Source of the DNA: Dictyobacter kobayashii | GTDB lineage: Bacteria; Chloroflexota; Ktedonobacteria; Ktedonobacterales; Ktedonobacteraceae | Reading direction: 5' to 3' | Length of the DNA: 64,000 bases | Assembly (NCBI RefSeq): GCF_003967555.1 | Contig: NZ_BIFS01000002.1 | Coordinates: 1,736,001-1,800,000 of the forward strand | Part shown: one piece after another, positions 20,937 through 30,418 of the stretch | How positions within the stretch are numbered: the stretch's first letter is position 1 | How the letters are laid out: every line of letters begins with the position of its first letter | Notes under the pieces: generated by a model | The model's database searches: none | What the model was told of the DNA's origin: nothing | Seen by the model: the letters and a program-made list of their open reading frames with translations, nothing else | Made by a program: the position numbers and the translations under genes

Positions 20937-21725
20937 TTACAGCGGATGATTGATCCGCAATTCTTGTTGAATAAATGCATGAATCGTTTGTATGGCTGCC
21001 CGATGGGATGTAGGGAGGGCTGGTAGGGCATCGTCGAGCATACGTTGGAGCAATTCGGCGTACAGGCTATTCATGTTCGCAGCGCTATATGGATAGAGAT
21101 ATCTGCTCCAATCCGTGGCTGCCGGCTCTTTATCTAATGCCTGATACTCCAGGATGCCCAGTTTTGGCTCTGCCTTTCCGGTCACTTGCTGGTGTATTTG
21201 TAGAAGGTAACGATCGACCTGAGAGCGATAAAATTTATAGGCGCTAAAATGCTTGCCGCGCTGGCGATATTTGGCATAGCGTAACGCGCCCAGATAATAA
21301 TTATAAAGGGTCCGTGCTGGTTCTTCTAATCTGGGGGCTAGAAAATCAGTAGGATTATAAAGTAGCGGTAAACTGGTTTGATAAACACTGTGATAGCCAT
21401 CAAAGGGTACTGTTGCTACAGGACTTAAAATAGTCACATCTAACTTCTGGTAGAGTGGATAATTCTTAAACAGCAGTGTATAAGCTGCTTCCCCGGATTC
21501 GATGCGGAGAGGATACTGTAGCAGAATATCACCTACCGGGACCAGTATTTGTTGAAGTTCCTCAATAGTTTGCTGGACATCCGCCGACACAACATGTAGA
21601 TCTACATCTGAATACTGATCATAATTGCCATGACAGAAAGAACCAAAAGCCAGAATTTCCTGTACCTCTAAACGCTGACTGAATGCATTTACCGTATCTG
21701 TAAAAAGTTTATGCACATAATCCAT
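20937..21725 (-). CDS. Nucleotidyltransferase-domain protein
   Basis: A 262-residue protein whose N-terminal 100 residues form a polymerase-beta-like nucleotidyltransferase domain: EILAFGSFCHGNYDQYSDVD has the GS motif followed by D-x-D, and LDVTIL supplies the third acidic residue. The C-terminal half is helical and may select the substrate. The start at 21725 is set by AAGAGGAC upstream. Members of this fold transfer nucleotides to small molecules, proteins or RNA; which applies here is unknown. Confidence 0.8.
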   Translation of the reverse strand: MDYVHKLFTDTVNAFSQRLEVQEILAFGSFCHGNYDQYSDVDLHVVSADVQQTIEELQQILVPVGDILLQYPLRIESGEAAYTLLFKNYPLYQKLDVTILSPVATVPFDGYHSVYQTSLPLLYNPTDFLAPRLEEPARTLYNYYLGALRYAKYRQRGKHFSAYKFYRSQVDRYLLQIHQQVTGKAEPKLGILEYQALDKEPAATDWSRYLYPYSAANMNSLYAELLQRMLDDALPALPTSHRAAIQTIHAFIQQELRINHPL

Positions 21726-22367
21726 GTTGCAGGTCCTCTTCTTCGCTTCATAAATAGCATACACAAAATAATTTCTCAGCCTGATTCTGATATATGCTAT
21801 CACCTGGCTGCCTCATGCTGTTCGTGCCTGCGGCCCCTGACTGTTCGCGCTTGCAGCGCTCATCATATCTTTTATATGTTGTTGCAAAAGATGCGCAAAC
21901 GCGCACCTTTTGCAACAACATATAAAAGATAGATTGGGGCGTCAGCGCCTCCTGGCTGGCCAGCCATTCCATGCATATTTCCGCACCACATCATAAGAAC
22001 AGCTCAGGCGTGGTACGTGTGCGCGCAACATGATCTTTTTATTCATTCATTGAATAAATGCAAATTATTCAATGAATGAATAAAAAGAGGACCAGGAGTA
22101 ATTTTTATGCCTGAACAAAAACTGAATAATTTTTGCATAGAAATTCACCCTTAAAAGGATTGATAAGCGAGGATATAAAGATGTATAAAGATATCCATAG
22201 AAGCATTTATGGAATTTCATGGAGATAGCCATTTTTCATGAACGGAACCCCGCCAATGCTGTGGCTGGTTCAATGAACGAACCGCAAATACACATGAATA
22301 TCTGGAAGAATAGTTATCAGCTATCCCGATGACGGGTTATCCTGATAATGCGAAAGGAATCGTTTTG
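21726..22367. repeat. Intergenic palindromes and possible operators before GH5 gene
   Basis: Two long palindromes: 21866-21931 (31-bp arms, one mismatch, loop AAAC, centre TGCGC/GCGCA) and 22034-22088 (perfect 23-bp AT-rich arms, 9-base loop). Nearer the GH5 gene, two similar boxes TTCATGAACGGAACC (22235-22249) and TTCAATGAACGAACC (22269-22283) are direct repeats 34 bases apart and could bind a regulator. A 15-codon open frame at 22107-22154 is too short to call. Confidence 0.55.
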
Positions 22368-24629
22368 ATGAGGAGATCAACAAACCGCCTTACACGTTTG
22401 CTGGTAGCGGGTATGGTCGTATTTACCGCCGTACTTTCACTACTCTTTTTGCTCCCCGCTGCCAGAACCTCTACTGCCCATGCCTCGATCAGCGGATTTG
22501 TAACGCGCTCTGGTTCGCATTTGCAGTTAAATGGTAGTAATTTTCGTTTCGCGGGCACCAATATTTACTGGCTGGGGCTCGATGAAAACGTTGGTGGGGT
22601 AAACTATCCCACGCAATTTCGTGTCGATGATGCACTGGCCACCGCGCAAGAGATGGGAGCCAACGTCGTACGTTCCCACACATTGGGCATCTCTACTGGT
22701 TGTAGCCTCTGCGTCGAACCCTCGCTGGGCGTATTCAATCAAACCGCTTTACAGCATATGGATTACGCCATCAAAGCGGCAGGTGACCATGGCATTCGGT
22801 TAATTATCCCCTTCACTGATAATTATCATTACTTTCATGGTGGAAAGCACAACTTCACTGACTGGCGTGGTATCTCGGACGAGAATCAATTTTATACGAA
22901 CAGCACCGTCATCGGAGACTTCGAGCAATATATCAGCACCTTATTGAATCATGTTAATACCTATACCGGAGTTGCCTGGAAGGACGATCCCACCGTCATG
23001 GCCTGGGAGACAGGTAATGAGATTATCCCTCCTGATAACTGGACCGAAACCATTGCTTCTTATATCAAAAGTGTTGATCACAATCACCTCGTACTTGATG
23101 GTCATAGCGGGCCAGCCAGTTCAGAATATTCCCTGCCCGACGTTGACATGTATACCATGCACTATTATCCAATGAGCGTCTCCTGGCTGCAATCGTACGC
23201 CCAGGCTGTAAGCGCTGCTGGCAAAGTATTCTACGTTGGCGAATACGGCTGGAATAGTGGCGATCCCCTCAACACCTTCCTGAGTGATATAGAGAACAGC
23301 AATACCGCCGGTGACACCTTCTGGTCCCTTTTCCCGCATGCCGACACATCTGGATATGTACAGCACAACGATGGTTATACCCTGCATTATCCTGGTGATG
23401 ATTCAAATATGCGCTCGGCGGCCCAACTCCTGCGCACCCACGCATACAAGATGCAAGGGCGCTCCGTGCCGCCCGATGGCACTCCTCCGGCTCCGTTGAT
23501 TACCAGTGTGTCGGGAAACCAGATTGCCTGGCGTGGTTCTGCCGGTGGCGATACCTATTCAATCGAACGTGCGAGCAGCAGCAATGGTCCCTGGACCGTC
23601 GTCTGTAATCGCTGTGTGACAGATAACAACGCACCCTGGACCGACTCATCGCAGCCTGGTAGTGGCCCAATCTTTTATCGAGCGCGCGCCTACAATCTCT
23701 CTGGTGGAGCGGGTAGCTACTCGTTGATATGGCAGGTTGGCGTCGGCAACATCTCCGGTGGTGGCGGCGGATCTGGCACGACCGTTGTTGATAACCTCAA
23801 CGATTTTAGCAATATTGCCGCCCATTCAGCCAATCTAACCTTTGATGGGACCAATACCCAATACTTTAATAACGACCAGTCGCGCCTGACGCGTAGCGCC
23901 ACCTCAGCCGAGTGGGCGGTCTGGCAATTAAGTGGCATGACCTCGTTCCAGGCCGATACCTACTTCTGGCCCGGCCAGACAGGGGTGAGCGACTTCCAAT
24001 TCTTTGTCTCGGCAGATAATAAGACCTATACTGCAATTAGCCCGCAGGTTAGCAATCTGGGTGGAAACTGGACACACATCCAGTACACACTGAGCGTGCC
24101 CAATGGAACGAACTATGTGAAGGTGGTCTTTCCTACCAATGCCACTAATGCATGGGATCCTCAGATCGCGCAGGTAACCTATACCGGAAGTGGCACCACT
24201 GGTACGCCGACACCAACCCCGACCAGCACGCCAACCAATACACCCACGCCGACACCAACCAATACGCCGACACCCACGCCAACGCCAACCAGTACACCGA
24301 TTGCTGGAGGTAGCTGTAGCGTTGCTTATAGTATCACCAATCAGTGGTCAGGTGGTTTTAACGGCAATGTAAACATTACAAATACAGGTTCAACTACCAT
24401 CAACAACTGGACCCTGGTCTTCTCGTTCCCGAGCGGCCAACAGGTGACCAGCGGCTGGAATGGCACCTTTAGCCAGCAAGGAGCGCAGGTGACGGTAACA
24501 AATGCCAGCTATAACAGCTCGATTGCTGCGGGGGCATCGACCAGTATTGGCTTTAGCGCTTCCTTTACTAACAACAATAATAATCCCACAGCCTTTACAC
24601 TCAACGGATCATCCTGCACAGTATCGTAA
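22368..24629 (+). CDS. Secreted GH5 glycoside hydrolase (mannanase/cellulase-like) with CBM2
   Basis: A 753-residue secreted enzyme. Residues 1-39 are a signal peptide (basic start, hydrophobic core, ending AHA). The catalytic domain is GH5-like with acid/base Glu in WETGNEI and nucleophile Glu in YVGEYGWNSG. After it come a fibronectin-like segment, a beta-sandwich segment (about residues 480-610), a Thr-Pro linker and a C-terminal family 2 carbohydrate-binding module ending in a Cys near the C-terminus. It should cleave plant beta-mannan or beta-glucan outside the cell. ATG 22368 has AAAGGA upstream. It lies just before the expansin gene, with which it shares a 28-base identical stretch in the CBM2 coding region. 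Confidence 0.87.
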   Translation: MRRSTNRLTRLLVAGMVVFTAVLSLLFLLPAARTSTAHASISGFVTRSGSHLQLNGSNFRFAGTNIYWLGLDENVGGVNYPTQFRVDDALATAQEMGANVVRSHTLGISTGCSLCVEPSLGVFNQTALQHMDYAIKAAGDHGIRLIIPFTDNYHYFHGGKHNFTDWRGISDENQFYTNSTVIGDFEQYISTLLNHVNTYTGVAWKDDPTVMAWETGNEIIPPDNWTETIASYIKSVDHNHLVLDGHSGPASSEYSLPDVDMYTMHYYPMSVSWLQSYAQAVSAAGKVFYVGEYGWNSGDPLNTFLSDIENSNTAGDTFWSLFPHADTSGYVQHNDGYTLHYPGDDSNMRSAAQLLRTHAYKMQGRSVPPDGTPPAPLITSVSGNQIAWRGSAGGDTYSIERASSSNGPWTVVCNRCVTDNNAPWTDSSQPGSGPIFYRARAYNLSGGAGSYSLIWQVGVGNISGGGGGSGTTVVDNLNDFSNIAAHSANLTFDGTNTQYFNNDQSRLTRSATSAEWAVWQLSGMTSFQADTYFWPGQTGVSDFQFFVSADNKTYTAISPQVSNLGGNWTHIQYTLSVPNGTNYVKVVFPTNATNAWDPQIAQVTYTGSGTTGTPTPTPTSTPTNTPTPTPTNTPTPTPTPTSTPIAGGSCSVAYSITNQWSGGFNGNVNITNTGSTTINNWTLVFSFPSGQQVTSGWNGTFSQQGAQVTVTNASYNSSIAAGASTSIGFSASFTNNNNNPTAFTLNGSSCTVS

Positions 24630-24682
24630 TCCCGCGCCCAACATATGAGGTCTAGGAACTCATAGTAAAGGCGGGTTGGACA

Positions 24683-24730
24683 GCGATGAAGGTATTGCCA
24701 ACTATTGAAGTATCTCAATACCTTCGTCGC
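24683..24730 (+). terminator. Hairpin between GH5 and expansin genes
   Basis: A 15-bp inverted repeat GCGATGAAGGTATTG / CAATACCTTCGTCGC with one wobble pair. It lies 53 bases after the GH5 stop and about 40 before the expansin start. No T run follows. Confidence 0.5.
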
Positions 24731-24771
24731 TTGTACAGTATAATGTTTCATTTTCCTGGTAAGGAGAAATG

Positions 24772-26175
24772 ATGAAAGATAGAAAATCTATTCGCTTCGT
24801 CGTCAGTACCCTGGCTATCTGGCTAACCTGTTGCCTGGTAGGTGTTTTATTTGTAAGCCTCCAGGTCACACATGCCGCAGCGGCATACTGCCAGGCAACT
24901 TATGCCGTGACCAATCAGTGGTCAGGTGGTTTTAACGCAAATATTACTATTCAGAATACCAGCGCCAGCGCATGGACGAACTGGACCCTCAGTTTTGCAT
25001 TTCCAGCTAGCAACCAGACTGTCACGCAGGGGTGGAACGGCACTTTTACCCAGTCCGGACAGCAGGTAAAGGTCGTGAATGCCAGCTATAATGGGAACGT
25101 TGCGGTGAATGGGACAGTTGTACCAGGTTTCTCCGCGAACTCAGATGCCAGTAATCCCATCCCCACCTCTTTTAGCGTCAACGGCAATCCCTGTAATGGA
25201 GGCAGCGGAGCGACCCCAACGCCCACACCTGGCATAACACCAACACCTGGAACGACACCAACACCAACGCCAACGCCCACACCGGGACCTGGTTCTTTTG
25301 TGCCGGTCGTTACACCCACATCATTGACGCTCACTGGAAGCCATACTGGCAACGCTACCTGGTTCTCCGCGCTGGGCTCCCCTTATGGTGGATGTGGTGT
25401 GCCCCAGGCTAACCTGGACTCGCAGAATTTCGTCGCCATGAATGTGCAGACTACACCGGGAGATTACAACACATATCTCACTCGTCCTATCGGGGCGCAA
25501 GATGCCAGTAAGATTGGCATGTTTAGCAACGGACTTAATTGTGGACGCTGGGTACGTGTAACCATTGGCGATTTCTGTACTGGCATCAACGATGGTGCCC
25601 AGAATATGCCTTTCTGTCGTAATGGAAATTGGATCACGGATAAGTATAATGGTGCGACACTCGACATGCTGGTGGCCGATAGTTGTCAGGACGGAAACGC
25701 CTGGTGTCGTGACGATCCCAATCACCTGGACCTGGCACAGAACTCGCTGAATCAGTTTGCCCTCAACGGGCAACCGGTTGGTGACATGTATCCCAATTCC
25801 TGGAAAAATCGACAGATTAACTGGCAATTCATTCCGGCGCCCAACTACAGCGGGGATATCCAGATTGGATTTTTGCAGGGTGCCAGTCCATACTGGTCTG
25901 CCATCTCAATCAATCACCTGGCTAATGGCATTCACGGTGTGGAATATTATCAGAACGGCTCCTGGGTCAATGCATCCATGGATAGTGATCTGGGGCAGGA
26001 TTATATCATACTCCCAACCAGCTCGGGTGGGAATAATTACCAGATCAAAGTCTTTGATGCTTCGAACCAGCCCATTAATAATGGTCGCATCTATAACTTC
26101 TCGTATCCCAGTAGCTGCGGCTCATCGTGCTCATCCGCATTGGTCACCGTTCCATATACCACCACGCAACCTTAG
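24772..26175 (+). CDS. Secreted expansin-like protein with N-terminal CBM2
   Basis: A 467-residue secreted protein. Signal peptide to about residue 38, then a CBM2 (starting AYCQATYAVTNQWSGGF), a Thr-Pro linker, and a double-psi beta-barrel domain (GNATWFSALGSPYGGCGVP up to the HLDLAQNSLNQFA motif that carries the catalytic-like Asp). The last 100 residues match the expansin C-terminal cellulose-binding domain (GIHGVEYYQNGSWV). Expansins loosen plant cell walls without hydrolysis. ATG at 24772 is favoured over 24769 by spacing to AAGGAG. With the GH5 enzyme it makes a plant-wall attack pair. Bacterial expansins are often horizontally acquired; that is background, not shown here. Confidence 0.85.
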   Translation: MKDRKSIRFVVSTLAIWLTCCLVGVLFVSLQVTHAAAAYCQATYAVTNQWSGGFNANITIQNTSASAWTNWTLSFAFPASNQTVTQGWNGTFTQSGQQVKVVNASYNGNVAVNGTVVPGFSANSDASNPIPTSFSVNGNPCNGGSGATPTPTPGITPTPGTTPTPTPTPTPGPGSFVPVVTPTSLTLTGSHTGNATWFSALGSPYGGCGVPQANLDSQNFVAMNVQTTPGDYNTYLTRPIGAQDASKIGMFSNGLNCGRWVRVTIGDFCTGINDGAQNMPFCRNGNWITDKYNGATLDMLVADSCQDGNAWCRDDPNHLDLAQNSLNQFALNGQPVGDMYPNSWKNRQINWQFIPAPNYSGDIQIGFLQGASPYWSAISINHLANGIHGVEYYQNGSWVNASMDSDLGQDYIILPTSSGGNNYQIKVFDASNQPINNGRIYNFSYPSSCGSSCSSALVTVPYTTTQP

Positions 26176-26426
26176 CACGGCAGTGTACAGTTCGAGCAGA
26201 TAGACACTATACTGACGCTGACCTTTTGATCGATGGTGAGCTGACAGGAAACCAGGAGTTTTCTGTCAGCTCACCATTATTTTTGCCCCTGGTACAGGGG
26301 AACTGTCCGGGCCTGGAATGTAGATTGGGGGTGGTTATGGGCGAATAATATCCATGATAGCTGTTTAAAACTTATGGTACAATAGATATAAGTGGATACC
26401 GCGCTTGCACAAAAGGATTTGCATAT

Positions 26427-27344
26427 ATGCTCTTACCACAAAAAAGTAGCCCCTCGTTGAGGGTCAGTGAGACTGGCCAGACCATGACCGATGAGGGCAT
26501 AACCCCTAAAGTTGCTGCTCGCCGTGGTTTACTCCTTTTCTTTCTTCTCCTGCTTATCTGTTCCGGGCTCGCGGTCTGGTTCGCCCTGGCTACGCAGAGT
26601 GTGATTAGTAGCTTCTTCCTGATGTGGTCACCAGGTTGCGCGGCCATACTGACGCGCTTGATTCTGGGCGAAGGTTGGCGCGATGTCTCTTTCCATTTTG
26701 GTGGTCGCCGAACCTGGATCGCGATTGCGGTCGCTATACTGGCGCCGCTGGCTGTAGCGCTGGTGGCCTATGGCCTGGCCTGGTCAACCGGGTTGGCACA
26801 GCTCATTCCTTTTCGACCATCTGTGAGCCTCGGTTTTGCCATCACGCTGTTTGGAGCCCATGCCGCCTGGCCGCTCACCCTGCTATTGATCGTTGCCTTT
26901 TTTGCGGCCGAGCTTGTCAACGCAACTGGCGAAGAGATCGGCTGGCGCGGCTACATGCTGACCCGCTTGATCGACGCCGGAGTACCACAGCCTGTTCTGG
27001 TGAGTGGACTCATCTGGTCCCTATGGCACTGGCCGCTGATCTTTCTGACCGCGCCCGTGATGGGATGGCCCGTCGTACTCTCCGCCTGTATTTTCCTGGT
27101 CACCATCACCAGCCTGGGTTGCCTGGAAGCGCGTTTACGCCTACAAACCGGCAGCCTCTGGCCGTCTGTCGTTCTCCATGCTGCCTGGAACAGCTTTATT
27201 GTCGAGATCTTCAATTCTCTAAATCGTGATGGCGACACCTCCCACTGGACAAGCGAGTCCGGCATTCTGGTTGCGGCCCTAATGGTCGTGCTGGCCTGGC
27301 TCTTTCTCAGAGGTAATTGGAAAAGGCGGCGCTACGTAGAATAA
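26427..27344 (+). CDS. CPBP-family intramembrane metalloprotease
   Basis: A 305-residue multi-pass membrane protein. It contains the three signatures of the CPBP (Rce1-like) family: GEEIGWRGYML (glutamate pair), WSLWHWPLIF (His) and VLHAAWNS (His). About eight hydrophobic segments are visible. Such proteins cleave peptides within the membrane and in bacteria are often linked to bacteriocin immunity or maturation, but this gene is 4.5 kb from the lanthipeptide LanM gene and no link is shown. No strong ribosome site is seen at 26427. Confidence 0.87.
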   Translation: MLLPQKSSPSLRVSETGQTMTDEGITPKVAARRGLLLFFLLLLICSGLAVWFALATQSVISSFFLMWSPGCAAILTRLILGEGWRDVSFHFGGRRTWIAIAVAILAPLAVALVAYGLAWSTGLAQLIPFRPSVSLGFAITLFGAHAAWPLTLLLIVAFFAAELVNATGEEIGWRGYMLTRLIDAGVPQPVLVSGLIWSLWHWPLIFLTAPVMGWPVVLSACIFLVTITSLGCLEARLRLQTGSLWPSVVLHAAWNSFIVEIFNSLNRDGDTSHWTSESGILVAALMVVLAWLFLRGNWKRRRYVE

Positions 27345-27751
27345 GCTACCTTGCTGCATCCTTATCAGCGCCTATCTTTATAGCATATAAGCGGCTTTTA
27401 ATTATTATTCATGACATGGATGTATTTAAATGGCTTAAAAGGTCGCTAAAAATGACGATATTTTTGATCACAGGACGAGTAATTTAGTATATAATTTGTT
27501 TTGGTATGTATGAGTATATCGATATGTGTTTTTAGAATAAGAGAATGTAGAATAAGTTTTTCAACTGCAATTTTGGGGCCTATGTCCTTTAGGGGGAAAG
27601 CGGGGTGCAGGGGCGGCAGCCCCTGACGGAGCGCGAGGTGTCCTCGCCACCCACCCTCTCCGTCCTTCCCCCGGAAGGACGGAGAACCCAATTTTTTGCA
27701 GGCTACTGTTTAGTTAAATGACATGACTAAAAATCAGGAGGCAGGTTCAAT
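27345..27751. repeat. Structured repeat (family C copy) in intergenic gap
   Basis: 27601-27685 is a diverged copy of the repeat at 438-632, in the same order: GGGGCGGCAGCCCC, a second stem CGAGG-TGTC-CTCG and a terminal perfect hairpin 27657-27685 (13-bp arms, loop CCC). Upstream is AT-rich and featureless. Confidence 0.65.
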
Positions 27752-28660
27752 ATGAAGAATAAAATCTTGCGTCTTCTGCTAACCGCTTTTTTTGCGGTCT
27801 CTATTGCTAGCGTCTTTTTGCTGGCTGATAATGCAACTACACAGGCCCAAACTAATGCTGTGAATCCTGGAGGAGGCAATGTAGGAACACTGACACCTAC
27901 CGCGACCTGTACTACGAATACAGGTAGTCACCAACAACCGACCGACACACAAGGCAATCACCAGCAACCGACCGACACGCATGGCAATCACCATCAACCT
28001 GTACCGGCTGGCGCTGGCGCTGGCGTTGGAAACGCTGGCGGCAATGTCAGTGGTCAGAGTAGCGTAGGAAGTGCCGGAGGGAACGTCAGCGGTCAGGGTG
28101 GTGTAGGAAGTGCTGGCGGCGGGAATAACGGTCAGGGTGGCGTTGGAAATCCTGGCAGGAGTGTTAGTGGCCAGAGTAATTGTGGTGCTGGTATTAAGGT
28201 TGACAGGCCAGTGCCAACCCAGTGTGGTGGCGAGAGCTGTAATGGCCTGGACCCCACCCAACTTAAATGTAATCTGGCTGGTATTACCACAAAGACTCTC
28301 ACGGTGACCGATTATGAAGGATATGTGATCGGCACTGTTGCCAATGTACATTCCAGCAGCTGTAATGCTAACTGGACCGAAGCAACTATCACCTCTACAC
28401 GTGCCACTGGTGTTGCTATCATGGACATCACCAAGAACGCGCAGCAGCAGACGGAATATACCTGTTTCCCTGGAACAGACTATAGTGTCAATCAGAATGT
28501 GAACTGTCCTTCTAGCACAAGTAACGCTGCATATTATAATGGTAGCACCGGCTGGCCCGCCGTTTCGAATATGCTGGCAGGCCCTAATGTCATTAATGCT
28601 TGCGCCTTCTTTACTGACCTGGACCAGGTGCGCTATCAAGCATGTATTAACAATCAATAG
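27752..28660 (+). CDS. Secreted DUF2690-like protein with Gly-rich linker
   Basis: A 302-residue secreted protein; AGGAGG lies ten bases before the ATG. Residues 1-33 are a signal peptide. A low-complexity region follows with two QQPTDT-type repeats and about four Gly-rich units of the type VGSAGGNVSGQ. The C-terminal 140 residues contain six or more Cys and the pattern CNGLDPTQLKCNLAGITTKT, VIGTVANVHSSSCNANW, which resembles the DUF2690 family of exported proteins. Function unknown; probably a disulfide-stabilised extracellular domain. Confidence 0.75.
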   Translation: MKNKILRLLLTAFFAVSIASVFLLADNATTQAQTNAVNPGGGNVGTLTPTATCTTNTGSHQQPTDTQGNHQQPTDTHGNHHQPVPAGAGAGVGNAGGNVSGQSSVGSAGGNVSGQGGVGSAGGGNNGQGGVGNPGRSVSGQSNCGAGIKVDRPVPTQCGGESCNGLDPTQLKCNLAGITTKTLTVTDYEGYVIGTVANVHSSSCNANWTEATITSTRATGVAIMDITKNAQQQTEYTCFPGTDYSVNQNVNCPSSTSNAAYYNGSTGWPAVSNMLAGPNVINACAFFTDLDQVRYQACINNQ

Positions 28661-28771
28661 CTAATAAGCGATATTGCACGTGGAAGATGGACGTCATCGT
28701 TTCTGAGCTCCACTGCCTTCTAAACGACATGGATGAGGACCTTATATTGAGCGACCTGGCAACGCTTATGG

Positions 28772-30008
28772 CTAGTTGGCCAGAAATTGCTGATATAGGC
28801 GCAGCAATTTCTGGCTCTCTTTCTCCCAGCAGAGATCCTGTTGGGCTGCCTGGAGAGCGTTGGCGCGCATGCGGGCCAGCTCATCGGGCTGGCTGAGCAT
28901 AGTATTGATGGCCATCCCAACATCAGCCGGGTCCATTGAACGCACAATATTGCCTACATCATAGGTGGTCAGGATCTCACGCACCGCTTCAAGAGGGGAT
29001 GAGAGTACTGGCAGACCGGCCTGAATATATTCAAAGAGCTTGTTAGGCAGGCACGTACGCATATTACGCGTGTAATCCAATGGGATAATGGTCAGGCCGA
29101 TATCCGCCGATGCCGTCCAGCTGAGTAAATCTTTATAAGGAACGGGCGGGATAATTTTGATATGCTCATGCACCTGTTGCAGCGTAATGAGTTGCGCCAG
29201 TTCCATGCGCGTCGTACCAATATTTTGTCCCATAATGACAATGACATTCTCTGGTTCCAGATAGGCGGCTGCCCGCACCAGGCGCTCCAGTCCACGGTCA
29301 GGTTGTATGTTTCCCTGATACAGGGCGATGCGTGAATTTTTAGGTAGATTCAGGTGTTGACGTAACTTATTTGTTTTCACGGTAGTATGATAAATGGGTA
29401 CATTACGTAACAGGATAATTTGTTGAATGCGATAGCCGCTGTAATTCCTGCACAATCGGAGGTGATACTGTGATCACAGCCGCGCAACGCGGCAATATAT
29501 ATTTTAAGCAACATTTCATAAGGGCATAAAAGACGCGCCGACTCTTCTTCATCGCCGCCAGAGGCATATCCTGCAGTGGCAGCTCGTAGGCCTCAAAAAT
29601 CAGCGGCTTACGTCGTACCAGGGCAGCCACGTAGCAGGCGGGTAAGGCAGTTAATTCGCAGGCATGATAGATGTCCGCCGACAATTTCAACAAGGCGATA
29701 GTGCTACGAATGAATACAGTAAGAGCTTTAAACCAGCCATGTTGCTCAAAGCGTGTACGCTTAAATTGTTGATTAACAGCGATATGCTGAATTTGATAAG
29801 TATATGGCTCAAGTAGTGGTTGGTGATTTGTCGTAGCGACATCCACCACCGTCACCTGGCAGCCCGCAGCAGCCAGGGTGCCAGCATTGCGTTGCAGGCG
29901 TACATCGGAATGAATATCCCTGACCACATGCACACATACATGCAGCGAAGCTGGAAGCTGCAAATCCTCCACATAACTTTTCTCATTTGCAGGAAAAATC
30001 ATCTTCAT
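28772..30008 (-). CDS. Glycosyltransferase family 4 (frameshifted)
   Basis: Two overlapping frames together make one GT-B glycosyltransferase of about 410 residues: the acceptor lobe (30008 to about 29420, with EAYELPLQDMP and AAVITVSPPIVQEL) and the nucleotide-sugar lobe (from RNYSGYRI on, with ALYQGNIQPDRGLERLV and CLPNKLFEYIQAGLPVLSSP). The shift near 29410-29455 needs two added bases or one removed, so its exact site is unclear. AAAGGAAC precedes the ATG at 30008. It is on the same strand as the next glycosyltransferase and LanM. It may serve surface glycans or modify the peptide product; neither is shown. Confidence 0.75.
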
Positions 30009-30418
30009 CGGTCTGTTCCTTTCCCGCCTGCGGCGAGGGGGATTGTTCGCATTTTATAAGCTCTCAAAGAATGTGCCAGACTCTTATCTTACCGGGACGC
30101 TTGAGCGCTCTCACACAGGCGTCCGCATGCGCGGCCGCGCTGGCTTTCTATGTTGGTGCAACAGGAGCGCGGATGCGTCCCTGTTGCACCAACATAGAAA
30201 CGGCTTTTTGAGCACCGCAGGTGCGAAAACTCGTGCAGGCCGCGGGCGATGATCATGAGAGTCTGACACTCTCAGAGAGGATATGTACGTCATGACCTCG
30301 CCTCTAATTTAACGTATACGTACACGTATACGTTAAATTAGATAGCGTTATAAGCGTGTGGATAGTAGCGTAAAAGCGCTTGAGTGCTCTTACCGGCCAC
30401 ATAGTCTGATATATATGT
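30009..30418. repeat. Hairpin pair between glycosyltransferase genes
   Basis: Two palindromes: 30145-30200 (perfect 21-bp arms, centre GCGCGGATGCG) and 30304-30341 (perfect 18-bp arms, 2-base centre, made of ACGTATACGT units). The left flank of the first (GTCCGCATGCGCGGCCGCGC) resembles the family B flank in reverse orientation. Confidence 0.7.

Noticed and set aside
22107..22154. 15-codon frame with CCAGGAG upstream before the GH5 gene
   Set aside because: Too short to separate from chance; could be a leader peptide but nothing else supports it.
26427..27344. CPBP protease as an immunity or maturation factor for the lanthipeptide
   Set aside because: Several unrelated genes lie between it and LanM, and there is no shared operon or regulatory motif.
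27779..28657. Long minus-strand open frame of 292 codons
   Set aside because: It is the shadow of the secreted Gly-rich protein gene; the repeats keep the opposite frame open.
28687..28896. Plus-strand frame of 69 codons after the secreted protein
   Set aside because: Overlaps the conserved end of the glycosyltransferase on the other strand.
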